NCBI RefSeq assembly: GCF_003933245.1
Contig: NZ_QUSX01000002.1
Coordinates: forward strand, 558,001 to 622,000
Reading direction: 5' to 3'
Length of the DNA stretch: 64,000 bases
DNA from: Maribacter algicola
Lineage (GTDB): Bacteria > Bacteroidota > Bacteroidia > Flavobacteriales > Flavobacteriaceae
Shown: piece after piece, positions 25,574-34,721 of the stretch
Layout: each line of letters starts with the position of its first letter
How positions within the stretch are numbered: position 1 is the first letter of the stretch
Position numbers and translations under genes: made by a program
The notes under the pieces: generated by a model
Databases searched by the model: none
The model's input: the letters and a program-made list of their open reading frames with translations, nothing else
Told to the model about the DNA's origin: nothing

Positions 25574-27082
25574 ATGAAAACAACTTTCTTCCTACTTATT
25601 TTTCTATTATTCTTTCCTTTCGTTCAAATATCGGCACAACACACCATGGGTATTTTTGACCGAACTACCGCTGTAGGTGATCCAAAAGTAAAGGGAAAGG
25701 CCACTTATGATGTGGTAAACCAAACTTATACCATTACCGGTGCAGGTACCAATATGTGGTTTGGCACTGATGAATTCCAATATTTATGGACTACCCTGCA
25801 AGGTGATTTTATCCTACGAACTACCGTTCATTTTAATGGCAAGGGCAAGGACCCCCACCGAAAAGCCGGATGGATTGTGAAAAACAGTTTGGACGGTAAC
25901 TCCAAACATGTGAATGCCAGCACACATGGGGACGGGCTCACCTCTTTACAATATAGGGCCTCTATTGGTGGCCTTACAAAGGAAGTAAAATCGGCCGACA
26001 CCTACCCTGCCATTATCCAATTGGAAAGACGGGGTACCACTTATATCATGTCCTCCGCGGCCTTTGGGGAGGAATTTACCCAAGTCGAACTTATTGACAT
26101 GGACATGGACAACGAGGTATATGTGGGACTCTATGTATGTTCCCATAATCCATCTGTCCTAGAGAGTGCCACGTTTAGCAATGTTCGTATTATCAAGCCG
26201 GTTGACCCGGAATTTACACCGTATCGGGATTATATAGGCAGTAATCTGGAGATTATGGATGTGGAAACGGGACATCGGGAAATACTGTACCAATCGGCAC
26301 ATTCCATACAGGCACCCAATTGGACCCCAGACGGGAAACGACTTATCTACAACTCTAAAGGGCACCTCTACAACTACGACTTGGGTTCGCATCAAATTAC
26401 CCCATTAAATACCGGTTTTGCCGTAAACAACAACAACGACCATGTCCTCACCTTTGATGGGACCCTGCTCGGCATCAGTAATCACAACCAAGAGGATAAT
26501 GGGACTAGCGCTCTGTATTATTTACCGAGCCAAGGCGATTCACTGCCAGTAATGGTAACGAAACCCGGTGTGGGTGCTTCCTACTTCCATGGCTGGTCTC
26601 CGGACAACAAGAAAATGCTTTTCACGGGGAACAGAAATGGTTCATATAATATTTTTTCCATCGATATCAAAAATGGCAAGGAAACACAACTTACGGACTT
26701 CACCACCCTGGACGACGGTCCGGAATATAGCCCGGACGGAAAGTATATATATTTTAACTCGGTCCGTTCTGGAAACATGCAGCTATATCGTATGAAGAAA
26801 AATGGCAAGGACCAGGAACAATTGACCTTTGATGAATATAATAACTGGTTTCCCCATATAAGTCCGGACCAAAAATGGATTGTTTTTATTTCCTTTCCCA
26901 AGGATATCAATCCTAACGACCATCCTTTTTACAAGCATTGTATGCTACGCATAATGCCTTATGAGGGTGGAAAACCAAAGGTACTAGCAAATGTTTATGG
27001 AGGTCAAGGCACCATCAACGTACCCAGTTGGTCACCTGACAGCAAAAAAATAGCCTTTGTTACCAATACGGGCAATTATTAA
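25574..27082 (+). CDS. Exported TolB-like beta-propeller protein
   Basis: This 502-residue exported protein (signal MKTTFFLLIFLLFFPFVQISAQ) has an N-terminal DUF1349-like jelly roll (about 30-205; FNGKGKDPHRKAGWIVKNSL) and a C-terminal propeller of PD40 repeats (APNWTPDGKRLIYNS, FHGWSPDNKKMLFTG, GPEYSPDGKYIYFNS, HISPDQKWIVFIS, VPSWSPDSKKIAFVT). It is often named TolR-like in databases, but it resembles the TolB propeller and not TolR. The function is unknown. It converges with the DUF4251 gene 22 bp away. Confidence 0.85.
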   Translation: MKTTFFLLIFLLFFPFVQISAQHTMGIFDRTTAVGDPKVKGKATYDVVNQTYTITGAGTNMWFGTDEFQYLWTTLQGDFILRTTVHFNGKGKDPHRKAGWIVKNSLDGNSKHVNASTHGDGLTSLQYRASIGGLTKEVKSADTYPAIIQLERRGTTYIMSSAAFGEEFTQVELIDMDMDNEVYVGLYVCSHNPSVLESATFSNVRIIKPVDPEFTPYRDYIGSNLEIMDVETGHREILYQSAHSIQAPNWTPDGKRLIYNSKGHLYNYDLGSHQITPLNTGFAVNNNNDHVLTFDGTLLGISNHNQEDNGTSALYYLPSQGDSLPVMVTKPGVGASYFHGWSPDNKKMLFTGNRNGSYNIFSIDIKNGKETQLTDFTTLDDGPEYSPDGKYIYFNSVRSGNMQLYRMKKNGKDQEQLTFDEYNNWFPHISPDQKWIVFISFPKDINPNDHPFYKHCMLRIMPYEGGKPKVLANVYGGQGTINVPSWSPDSKKIAFVTNTGNY

Positions 27083-27104
27083 ATAGCATATTGATTATAT
27101 TAAT

Positions 27105-27674
27105 CTAAAATGTTTCCGCACTATCGTCCTTCAAGGCTTGGATATCGCCCAAATAGCGTATGGGAAAGCGTTGCGAACTATTTATGATGACCGTTGCCTT
27201 TTTATTGGGAAATATGCTAAGGGTGACTTGATAGGTTTCCAGTTTTTCGGTTATCGTAAAGGTAATCAGTACTTCGTTTTTGGAATCGTTATAATCCTCC
27301 TTATAACGTGTGGGGATACCATTAAAGGAAATCCCCGTATTACTGTCATACCCCCCTCCCATTTGACGTTCGCCAAAATAGGGAAGGTCGGCCTCAATAC
27401 TATCTCCCATAACTTTAAGATAACTATTGTTTCCTTGAAGAAGTATGTTTGAAATGTTGCCCCCTGTTGGCCATAGTCCACTATTAGCTACTGCCGAAAC
27501 CCCATTGGTCATGGTAGGGTTTGCGGTATCTGCCAAAAACGTATACGATTTATTCTTGATAAAATCCTTAAAGGAAGCTATTTGTTCTGGGGTATAACTC
27601 ACTTTGGAAGCACTACTACATCCCACCAATAGGATTACTACAACTATAAACTGTATATGTATGAAGATTTTCAT
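27105..27674 (-). CDS. DUF4251 lipoprotein
   Basis: A 189-residue lipoprotein with lipobox VILLVGC (Cys near residue 19), then SSASKVSYTPEQIASFKDFIKNKSYTFLADTANP. The rest fits DUF4251, including GDSIEADLPYFGERQMGGGY, GISFNGIPTRY and SPRFPIRYLGDI-like strands near the C-terminus. The family has no known function. It is 9 bp downstream of the next minus-strand gene, probably in one operon. Confidence 0.85.
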   Translation of the reverse strand: MKIFIHIQFIVVVILLVGCSSASKVSYTPEQIASFKDFIKNKSYTFLADTANPTMTNGVSAVANSGLWPTGGNISNILLQGNNSYLKVMGDSIEADLPYFGERQMGGGYDSNTGISFNGIPTRYKEDYNDSKNEVLITFTITEKLETYQVTLSIFPNKKATVIINSSQRFPIRYLGDIQALKDDSAETF

Positions 27675-27682
27675 CCATTAAA

Positions 27683-28021
27683 TTATAAAGTTGGGTGCAG
27701 TATGCCCATATATTGTTGTACCTCGTCCTCCAAAGTTCGTGTTTCCATCAAATAGTTTTTTATCATCTCTACTTGATTACCTATAAGTTTGCCTCTTCTT
27801 CGGGCCATGGTAGATAGTTCAATATATCGGTTCAAAAGGGTTTCTATGGCGTCCGTGAGCTGTCGTTTTAATTCGAACTGCCGTAGTGTGGTGGGTTCAA
27901 AGAGATAGGAATCCAATTTTCGCTTCCATTGTAACAAATCCTTGTAACTTCGGTCCAGCCAAACCAAGCATGAATTATTATCCATAACGTTCGTGGTAAT
28001 TCTGAAGGTTTCTCTAGTCAT
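27683..28021 (-). CDS. Hypothetical helical protein
   Basis: 112 residues from ATG 28021 (MTRETFRITTNVMDNNSCLVWLD); an upstream ATG at 28051 is also in frame. It is all helical and charged, without a signal peptide or membrane segment. No family was recognised. It is probably co-transcribed with the DUF4251 lipoprotein downstream. Confidence 0.7.
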   Translation of the reverse strand: MTRETFRITTNVMDNNSCLVWLDRSYKDLLQWKRKLDSYLFEPTTLRQFELKRQLTDAIETLLNRYIELSTMARRRGKLIGNQVEMIKNYLMETRTLEDEVQQYMGILHPTL

Positions 28022-28203
28022 GGTGTTAATTTTTAAGGATTTTTCATACAATAATTTACGAAATTAATTCCAAATCCTTATATGATAATCATCAGTATTT
28101 ACGTTTTAACCTTTATTTAATTTAGCATTCATATTTAATTAAATACAGCACCTGAAACATCCGGGAATTTTGTAATTTAAACCAAACAATTAATTTGAAG
28201 CTT

Positions 28204-28509
28204 ATGAACATCAATTTTGAGTACGACGACGTAAAGGCCAGCAACCGATTGGAGATAATGGCCGCCAAAAAACTGGAGAAACTGTTGGACAAATTTGATT
28301 TTATAGTACGGGCGGATGTCTTCTTTAAAAAGGAGAATACCAGCTCCCCGGATACCGGAAAAATATGTAATATACGTTTGAGCGCCCCCGGTCCTAGGCT
28401 TTTTGCCGATGCCAGTACCGGAAGCTTTGAAGCCTCCATTTCAAAATCCGTAGAAGAACTTCAAAGACAATTGCAGAAGCGAAAGGATAAAATGCAAACG
28501 CATCATTGA
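28204..28509 (+). CDS. hpf: Ribosome hibernation promoting factor (short HPF/RaiA type)
   Basis: 101 residues from ATG 28204 (a TTG at 28195 is in frame but the ATG fits the family). MNINFEYDDVKASNRLEIMAAKKLEKLLDKF, then CNIRLSAPGPRLFADASTGSFEASISKSVEELQRQLQKRKDK, is the short HPF/YfiA fold that binds the 30S decoding centre in stationary phase. There is no long C-terminal dimerisation domain. A strong bidirectional terminator follows. Confidence 0.9.
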   Translation: MNINFEYDDVKASNRLEIMAAKKLEKLLDKFDFIVRADVFFKKENTSSPDTGKICNIRLSAPGPRLFADASTGSFEASISKSVEELQRQLQKRKDKMQTHH

Positions 28510-28534
28510 TTTAGCATGAGGTATCTCTGCTAGC

Positions 28535-28575
28535 AAAAATGGCCGAAAACCAAATAGAGGATTTCGGCCATTTTT
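28535..28575. terminator. Bidirectional terminator between hpf and the nitroreductase gene
   Basis: A perfect 14-bp stem (AAAAATGGCCGAAA at 28535-28548, TTTCGGCCATTTTT at 28562-28575) with a 13-nt loop lies between convergent genes. T runs exist on both strands. Confidence 0.9.
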
Positions 28576-28596
28576 ATTGGTGTATTAATAGTTTTA

Positions 28597-29199
28597 TTAC
28601 TTCCATGCACCTTCAAAGGCGAAATCGGTCTGTGGGATACGGGTTCTTTCAGCCCTTTCCTGTTCCCTCAGGTCTTCCGGAATATCATTTAAATTTCCTC
28701 CATAAAAGCCAGCGGCAATCGCCGTGGCGATATGGTACCCTTCCGGAACGTTGAAAATCTCGTGGGCCTTCTTCCAGTCCACACCGGCCATGTGGTGTAA
28801 TCCTATCCCCATATATTCTGCCTGTACGGTCATATTTCCTAACGATAGCCCTAAATCATGTAAAGCGTGAAAGTTTTCTGTACCTTCCTCCGTATTCTTT
28901 TTATATCCGGCCAACATTAAAAATGGAGCGTTTCCTGCCCATTTTTGATTGAATTCGCTTAGGCATTCCATGATTTTGTCATACCCCTCTGTACCTTTAT
29001 GTGCAAAAATAAAGCGCCAAGGCTGGCGGTTGTAGGAACTGGCGGACCATCTTACAGATTCGAAAAGTCGGTTCACATCCTTTTCCGTCAGCTTCTGATC
29101 ACTAAATATTCTTGGGCTATACCTTTGTTTCAGCAAGGGATAGATTTGATAATCATTTTTAGCAATATTGTCCAATTGTAACTGTTCTACTGTCGTCAT
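28597..29199 (-). CDS. Nitroreductase-family FMN oxidoreductase
   Basis: This 200-residue protein has the nitroreductase fold: KQRYSPRIFSDQKLTEKDVNRLFESVRWSASSYNRQPWRFIF, the FMN phosphate region with Arg and the SSYNRQPW signature. Later GLSLGNMTVQAEYMGIGLHHMAGVD and GYHIATAIAAGFYGG are typical. It would reduce nitro compounds, quinones or enones with NAD(P)H. It is cytosolic and apparently monocistronic. Confidence 0.9.
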   Translation of the reverse strand: MTTVEQLQLDNIAKNDYQIYPLLKQRYSPRIFSDQKLTEKDVNRLFESVRWSASSYNRQPWRFIFAHKGTEGYDKIMECLSEFNQKWAGNAPFLMLAGYKKNTEEGTENFHALHDLGLSLGNMTVQAEYMGIGLHHMAGVDWKKAHEIFNVPEGYHIATAIAAGFYGGNLNDIPEDLREQERAERTRIPQTDFAFEGAWK

Positions 29200-29375
29200 T
29201 ATTTTGTTTTGTGATTTTATGTGTACTTAAAAGTAAGGTTACCCGGACCAATTCCTTTGTGCTTATGCTTAAAATATTAACTTGAATCCTTCTCCATTTT
29301 TTATGGCCTCATATGACATTAATCAATGGAGAAGATATCATAATTTAGTACCTTCGACCGCTTTAATGACATTGT

Positions 29376-30314
29376 ATGTTAGTTTGGATTATTTTTCTTG
29401 CCTGTATTCTAGTTTTTCTTGCCCTGGATCTAGGTGTATTCCATAAGCACGATCACGTTATAAAGTCTAAGGAAGCTGGGATATGGACAGCGGTATGGGT
29501 GACCATAGCGTTGGCCTTCAGCGGTGTGATTTATTGGTTGTTTTCCAATGGAATGATGGAGAATCCTACCGGCCTCACCGCGAACGACGCCGTATTAAAA
29601 TATATCACCGGATACTTGATCGAATTGTCGCTGAGTGTGGATAATGTTTTTGTGATTGCTGTTATTTTTTCCTCGTTCAAGATTCCGCCCGTATTTCAGC
29701 ATCGAGTCCTTTTTTGGGGAATCTTGGGGGCCATAGTTTTTAGGGCCTTGATGATTTTCTTTGGGGTGGCCTTGATTACGAAGTTTGATTGGATCATTTA
29801 TGTTTTTGGCGTTTTCTTGTTGTATACCGCCTTTAAAATGCTCAGAGGCGATGATGAGGATTTTCATCCTGAAAAGTCCTTCGTTTTTAGAAATCTTAAA
29901 AAACTATATCCAATTACCTCTGAAATAAACGGACACGACTTTTTTATCAAGAAAATGGGAGTTAGGGCCGCCACTCCCCTATTCGTAGCACTCCTCGTAA
30001 TTGAACTGACCGATATTCTTTTCGCGTTGGATAGTATTCCGGCCATTTTAGCAATTACCGCAGACCCCTTTTTGGTTTTCAGTTCCAATATCCTGGCCAT
30101 CCTTGGACTGCGTTCCATGTATTTTTTGATCTCCCGTATGTTGGAAAAGTTCCGATATATCAACTACAGTTTGGTGGTCATCCTAGCGTTTGTAGGTTTG
30201 AAAATGCTCTTCTCCCACTACGTGCATTTGCCCGAATGGGTTTCTCTTACCGTGATTTCGGTATCCTTGATCGGTGGAATTTTAGCTTCTCTTTACATTA
30301 CTGAAAAGGAATGA
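29376..30314 (+). CDS. TerC-family integral membrane protein
   Basis: This 312-residue protein has about eight membrane helices. Family motifs are LSVDNVFVIAVIFSSFKIPPVFQHRVLFWGILGAIVFR and ELTDILFALDSIPAILAITADPFLVFSSNILAILGLRSMYFLI, both with the conserved membrane Asp residues. TerC/Alx proteins are linked to manganese export and metal homeostasis. ATG 29376 gives MLVWIIFLACILVFLALDLGVFHK, typical for the family. Confidence 0.92.
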   Translation: MLVWIIFLACILVFLALDLGVFHKHDHVIKSKEAGIWTAVWVTIALAFSGVIYWLFSNGMMENPTGLTANDAVLKYITGYLIELSLSVDNVFVIAVIFSSFKIPPVFQHRVLFWGILGAIVFRALMIFFGVALITKFDWIIYVFGVFLLYTAFKMLRGDDEDFHPEKSFVFRNLKKLYPITSEINGHDFFIKKMGVRAATPLFVALLVIELTDILFALDSIPAILAITADPFLVFSSNILAILGLRSMYFLISRMLEKFRYINYSLVVILAFVGLKMLFSHYVHLPEWVSLTVISVSLIGGILASLYITEKE

Positions 30315-30438
30315 TAATTAAAGTAATTGGTAATTGGTAGGCGCTTGGGAAATTTAAAAATTCCAAATACCAAAATCCAATTGTCTTTTTAAAGCTACTT
30401 GGTCCATTGACTTGGTCGTTGGATAGGATTTGAAATCA

Positions 30439-30879
30439 TTACCTATTTTCGAAAGCTTTTGGAAAGATTCGGTCATAGATTTTCCCTACCAACCAATTTC
30501 CAGCAGGAAAATAGAGTGCGAAGAACAGTGCCATTGCCAGTGCAAACGTGCGTCCACCAAAAAATTGGTCCAATAGGTTATTTGGATATGCATAGGAGGT
30601 TTGCAGGGCATACCCACCAAACTCCAAAAATCCCATGGCAACAAGGCCGTACGCATATTGTTCATGAAAGGGTCTGTCCCTAAGCAAGAGTGAAATGGGT
30701 ACCATAAAAAGTATGTAACAAGTGATTACCTGCCACCAATAGGTAAAGCGGGCGATTTCCATCACGGTACCGAACCAATTCATCCCCAGGCCCCAAATGA
30801 GGTATACCGAACAGTATATTATTAATAGTCTTTTATCCACATTGAACTGCTTCTTTGCATATTGAAGAAAGCTTTCCAT
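30439..30879 (-). CDS. Small membrane protein at the end of the type III PKS operon
   Basis: 146 residues with about four membrane helices (LLIIYCSVYLIWGLGMNWFG, WQVITCYILFMVPISLLL, YGLVAMGFLEFGGYALQ, FALAMALFFALYFPAGNWLVGKI). No family was recognised. It begins 2 bp after the ACP stop, so it is the last gene of the eight-gene operon. It may act on or export the lipid product; that is inference from place. Confidence 0.75.
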   Translation of the reverse strand: MESFLQYAKKQFNVDKRLLIIYCSVYLIWGLGMNWFGTVMEIARFTYWWQVITCYILFMVPISLLLRDRPFHEQYAYGLVAMGFLEFGGYALQTSYAYPNNLLDQFFGGRTFALAMALFFALYFPAGNWLVGKIYDRIFPKAFENR

Positions 30880-30881
30880 GA

Positions 30882-31136
30882 TTACTTAGCATTTAACTTT
30901 TTGTCTATGATTTGTAGGGCATCCTGAACGGTCTGCATTTGGTCCATATCCTCATTCTCCAGGCGAATGTCAAAGGCATCCTCCACATCTAGTATAATGT
31001 CCACTAAATTGGCCGAATTGATGTTCAATTCCGATATAAAATTACTACTTGGCTGGATATCGTCTATCGATACATCGTCTGGCAGATATACTTTCACAAT
31101 TTCCTTCAGTTTTTGGTATTTTTCTTTTTCTTGCAT
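30882..31136 (-). CDS. Acyl carrier protein of the type III PKS operon
   Basis: 84 residues, all helical and acidic. The phosphopantetheine site is ELNINSANLVDI, where Ser lies in NSA instead of the usual DSL. The flanking helices (IILDVEDAFDIRLENEDMDQMQTVQDALQII) are ACP-like. It probably holds the growing acyl chain for the neighbouring ketosynthase, reductase and dehydratase. It lies 15 bp after the ketosynthase gene. Confidence 0.88.
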   Translation of the reverse strand: MQEKEKYQKLKEIVKVYLPDDVSIDDIQPSSNFISELNINSANLVDIILDVEDAFDIRLENEDMDQMQTVQDALQIIDKKLNAK

Positions 31137-31151
31137 TTTTGAAAATTTGTT

Positions 31152-32426
31152 CTAACGATTCAAGGAACTAAAAATAACACACGCATTGACATCGCCAAAA
31201 CCAAAACTGGCCTTTGCAATAATTTTAGGACGAAAAGGAATCGTTTTTTTTGGAATTTTATGTTCTTCAATGATTTTGGTTATCTCGGGATGTACATCTT
31301 CACAATTCACGTTCCCAAAGATTACGCCTTCTTCCAATTGAAGAATGCTCCCAACGCATTCAATACTTCCGGCAGCCGATATACAATGTCCTATCATCCC
31401 CTTAAAGGAATTGATATATGGAAAGCTATCCCCTTTTAACCCCAATGCCTTGCTCCAATTGGAAATTTCCAAGGCATCTTTTGTTGTTGCCGTCAAATGA
31501 CCGTTGATTGCATCAATGTCCTTGGGTTTAATGTCCGTATTTTGAACGGCCCTCTCTATACATCGTTGTACCGCCTCGCTATTAGGGGCGGTCATGGATC
31601 CTTCACCTACCTGTCCGCCACTATTAACTTCGCCTCCCAAAACTTCCGCATATATTTTGGCACCCCGTTTTAGGGCACTTTCCAAGGATTCTATAACCAA
31701 GGCCCCGGCCCCACTACCGGGCACAAACCCCTGGGCCGTTGCGCTCATGGGCCTGCTGGCGGCACTGGGATTTTCGTTATAATCTCTGGGAAGAATGCGC
31801 ATAGCATCGAATCCACCCCAAATATAGGGTCCGCTATCACTACAACTGCCACTTAAAATTACTTCGGCCTTTCCAGATGCTATGCGATCGTATGCCATAA
31901 GAATGCTTTCGGTGCCGGTGGTACAGGCAGAGGAATTGGAGGTTACCTGATTCCCGCAGCCAAGCATCCCTCCTAAATAGGCACTGATACCACTTGTCAT
32001 GGTCTGTACAACGGTAGTACTGCCTAATCGCCGTACCTCCTTGTTGTCCACTTGGTAAATGGCATCCCTAAACTTGTCAGCCCCGGACATGCCCGTACCA
32101 AAAATAATACCGTGGTCCCAGTTGGGACTGCTGCCAGAATTGGGCTCCAGGCCGGCATCCGCCCAGGCGTCCCTACCTGCAATAATGCCATACACCAGTC
32201 CCGATGCATTTAGCCCCCGTAATTGCAAGGGCGATAAATAACGTTCGAGAAGTTTATCCTTGATAAGGGGTTCGCCGGCAATCTGACAGCCAAATTCCAA
32301 GGCCTTTAATTTGGATTGAAAGCGTATGCCGCTTATTCCATCATGGAGCGCTTTGGTAAAATCTGCAAGACCTACGCCATTTGGGGCACAAACGCCCAAA
32401 CCTGTGACAACGACCCTTCTACCCAT
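31152..32426 (-). CDS. Beta-ketoacyl-ACP synthase (KAS I/II type)
   Basis: This 424-residue ketosynthase has active Cys in SACTTGTES (near residue 165), His in NGHLTATTKDALE and His in GMIGHCISAAGS, the complete Cys-His-His triad. Start MGRRVVVTGLGVCAPNG is typical. It extends acyl chains by decarboxylative condensation. The gene overlaps the dehydratase gene by 8 bp. Inside this operon it probably builds the starter chain for the type III PKS and is not part of general fatty acid synthesis. Confidence 0.93.
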   Translation of the reverse strand: MGRRVVVTGLGVCAPNGVGLADFTKALHDGISGIRFQSKLKALEFGCQIAGEPLIKDKLLERYLSPLQLRGLNASGLVYGIIAGRDAWADAGLEPNSGSSPNWDHGIIFGTGMSGADKFRDAIYQVDNKEVRRLGSTTVVQTMTSGISAYLGGMLGCGNQVTSNSSACTTGTESILMAYDRIASGKAEVILSGSCSDSGPYIWGGFDAMRILPRDYNENPSAASRPMSATAQGFVPGSGAGALVIESLESALKRGAKIYAEVLGGEVNSGGQVGEGSMTAPNSEAVQRCIERAVQNTDIKPKDIDAINGHLTATTKDALEISNWSKALGLKGDSFPYINSFKGMIGHCISAAGSIECVGSILQLEEGVIFGNVNCEDVHPEITKIIEEHKIPKKTIPFRPKIIAKASFGFGDVNACVIFSSLNR

Positions 32427-32868
32427 CGTTCGAAACTTTTAGCATTCCGGATAAGGTACCTTTGCAAACCAAATCCTTGTTGGAATTGTACATCTTGACC
32501 TCGCATTTTAATTTTTGAAATCGAAAGTATAATTTACGCGAAATCACGGTCACGGTTTCCCCCGGAAACACGGGTTGTAAGAACTCCATTTCAGAACTGC
32601 TCATACCAATTTGTACATTGGACGCTTCCAACTTCGCTGCCCCAACCAAAAAAATGCCCAGACAGACCAGGCCAATTTGTGCACAGCACTCGGTCAATAT
32701 AACGCCCGGGGTAACGGGATTCCCTTTGAAATGCCCCTTATAAAAATCTAGTCCGTTACTGAAATTAAAGGAACCCTTGGCCCCATCCTCCGTGACTTCC
32801 AATATTTCATCCACGAACAAAAAGGGTTTTGCGTATGGTAGTCGTGCTAGGATCTCTTTTTGTTTCAT
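32419..32868 (-). CDS. FabZ-like 3-hydroxyacyl-ACP dehydratase
   Basis: 149 residues in the hotdog fold: MKQKEILARLPYAKPFLFVDEI, then the catalytic helix region YKGHFKGNPVTPGVILTECCAQIG with His in GHF and Glu in LTE. It would dehydrate 3-hydroxyacyl-ACP. It sits between the reductase (3 bp away) and the ketosynthase (8-bp overlap). Confidence 0.9.
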   Translation of the reverse strand: MKQKEILARLPYAKPFLFVDEILEVTEDGAKGSFNFSNGLDFYKGHFKGNPVTPGVILTECCAQIGLVCLGIFLVGAAKLEASNVQIGMSSSEMEFLQPVFPGETVTVISRKLYFRFQKLKCEVKMYNSNKDLVCKGTLSGMLKVSNDG

Positions 32869-32871
32869 AAC

Positions 32872-33651
32872 TTAAACCAAACTTTCCCCGCCATCCACCT
32901 TAATAATTGTACCCGTGATCCATTTGGCCTCTTCCGTAGTCATTAGGTAAACCGCATTCGCCACATCTTCTGGGGTAGTTAAACGGCCTTGGGGATTACG
33001 TTTTAAGGCATGTTGTAGGAGCTTTTCATATCCGGGAATCATTGCCAGAGACTTGGTCTGCGTAACCCCGGCCTGTAAACAGTTCGCCTTAATACCCACA
33101 GGTGCAAATTCCAGGGCAATATTCCTTGTTAAGGCCTCCAAGGCCACTTTCGCCACAGAAACCGCCCCATATCCGGGCATGACCCTTGTGTTCCCTTCAC
33201 TGGTAAAGGCAATGATTCTGGCATCCTCATGAAATAAGTTCCTTTCGTGTAATTCCTTGGTCCAATCATAGAGACTGAGGGCCATGGCCTCAAAAGTTAT
33301 TTCAATATCTTGATGCGTAAGCACAGACATATCTTTGGCATGCATAGGTTTAAGGTTTCCCTTGGCAATACTATGGACCAAAACCTTGATTTTGTGGCCT
33401 TCTGGAAGCAGGGTCTCTATATCCGTCAGCAATTCTTGACGCTTTTCAGCGTTGATGGCATCTTTATTAAATGCTTTGAACAAGACACCTTCGGCAGAAA
33501 TTTCCATGAATTCGATTTCTATGGAATCCATGTTCGTTCTTCGGTCCCTGTGCACGACCACGATATGAAAACCATGCCGAGCCAATTTTTTAGCGGTTGC
33601 GAGGCCCAACCCATTACTACCTCCCAATATCAATGCCCAATCTTTGCTCAT
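32872..33651 (-). CDS. Short-chain dehydrogenase/enoyl-ACP reductase-like (FabI/FabL)
   Basis: An SDR protein: MSKDWALILGGSNGLGLATAKKLARHG is the nucleotide-binding motif. Further on are PGYGAVSVAKVALEALTRNIALEFAPVGIKANCLQAGVTQT and a C-terminal GTIIKVDGGESLV. The spacing of the Tyr and Lys (YGAVSVAK) suggests the enoyl-ACP reductase branch. A start at 33672 (ATGGTAA, overlapping the PKS stop) would add seven residues and permits translational coupling. 33651 matches the family start better. Confidence 0.85.
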   Translation of the reverse strand: MSKDWALILGGSNGLGLATAKKLARHGFHIVVVHRDRRTNMDSIEIEFMEISAEGVLFKAFNKDAINAEKRQELLTDIETLLPEGHKIKVLVHSIAKGNLKPMHAKDMSVLTHQDIEITFEAMALSLYDWTKELHERNLFHEDARIIAFTSEGNTRVMPGYGAVSVAKVALEALTRNIALEFAPVGIKANCLQAGVTQTKSLAMIPGYEKLLQHALKRNPQGRLTTPEDVANAVYLMTTEEAKWITGTIIKVDGGESLV

Positions 33652-33665
33652 GCTATTTTGACTAT

Positions 33666-34721
33666 TTACCATTCCAAAAGTACCCGTTGAGCCGAAAAAC
33701 CGGGACCAAAACTAAGTACCATCCCCTGTTCCCCTTCGGATATATTTCTATCCATAAATCGTTTTAATACATACAGTACGGTTACACTGCTCATGTTCCC
33801 ATATAAGCGTAATACCTCACGGGTATCATCTATATTCTTTCCCAAACTACCAAAAAGTTCCTCAACGGTCTGGACGATTTTACGCCCACCCGGATGAAAA
33901 ATCAGATGGTTCACATTTTCGATTCCACTCCCATGCTTTTCAAGAAAGGGATGGACGATATCAGGAAAGAATTTGGCAATCGTTTCTGGGACCGCCTGGT
34001 CCAAAATCATTTTGAGTCCCGTATTGACAAGGTCGAACCCCATAAGGTGCGTCGAATTCCTAAAATGAAACATTTCTTCGCCTAGAATTGCCGGTCCCGG
34101 TGCTTCCGCTTCGGAAGAGAGCAGTACACAGGCGGCCCCGTCACCAAAAATGGCCGCGCTCACCATGTTGGCCATGGAGTAATCGTCCAATTGAAATGTG
34201 GCCGTGGGACACTCAACCGCCACCAATGCTATGCGCTTGTTGGGGTTACTTTTTAAAAAGTTGTGGGCATAGATCAATCCCGATACACCCGCCGCGCATC
34301 CCATTTCCGTTACAGGAAGTCGCACCACATCCTGACGCAGTTCCAGTTCATTGATCAAATAGGCGTCCAAGGATGGAATCATGATTCCCGTGCAGCTTAC
34401 CGTAATGATGTAATCCAAGGAATCCGAGGACCAACCTGCGCTGTTCAAAGCTGATCTTAGGGCCTCGCTTCCCAATTTTTTGGAAGCTTGGGCATAGAGT
34501 CTATTTTTTTCCTCGAAGGATGTTTCCGTAAACACCTCATGTACAGGCATGATACCGTAACGTCTATCCACGGCCGCACCCTCAAAGATTTTCACCACTT
34601 TTCGTCGAAACCGCTCATCTTGATCTCGTAGCCACTCGTTAACAAAGGGAAGGATATCCTTGGTCTTGCTAGAAAATGAGGGCAGGGCTTTGGAAACGGT
34701 CACTATTTTGGTTCTATTCAT
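33666..34721 (-). CDS. Type III polyketide synthase
   Basis: This 351-residue protein of the chalcone/stilbene synthase family has Cys in TEMGCAAGVSGL (near residue 142), His in IFHPGGRKI (near 274) and Asn in RLYGNMSSVT (near 305), the full catalytic triad. Bacterial relatives condense fatty acyl starters with malonyl-CoA into alkylresorcinols or alkylpyrones. It lies in the middle of an operon that supplies an ACP, KS, dehydratase and reductase plus tailoring enzymes. The product cannot be told from sequence. Confidence 0.95.
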   Translation of the reverse strand: MNRTKIVTVSKALPSFSSKTKDILPFVNEWLRDQDERFRRKVVKIFEGAAVDRRYGIMPVHEVFTETSFEEKNRLYAQASKKLGSEALRSALNSAGWSSDSLDYIITVSCTGIMIPSLDAYLINELELRQDVVRLPVTEMGCAAGVSGLIYAHNFLKSNPNKRIALVAVECPTATFQLDDYSMANMVSAAIFGDGAACVLLSSEAEAPGPAILGEEMFHFRNSTHLMGFDLVNTGLKMILDQAVPETIAKFFPDIVHPFLEKHGSGIENVNHLIFHPGGRKIVQTVEELFGSLGKNIDDTREVLRLYGNMSSVTVLYVLKRFMDRNISEGEQGMVLSFGPGFSAQRVLLEW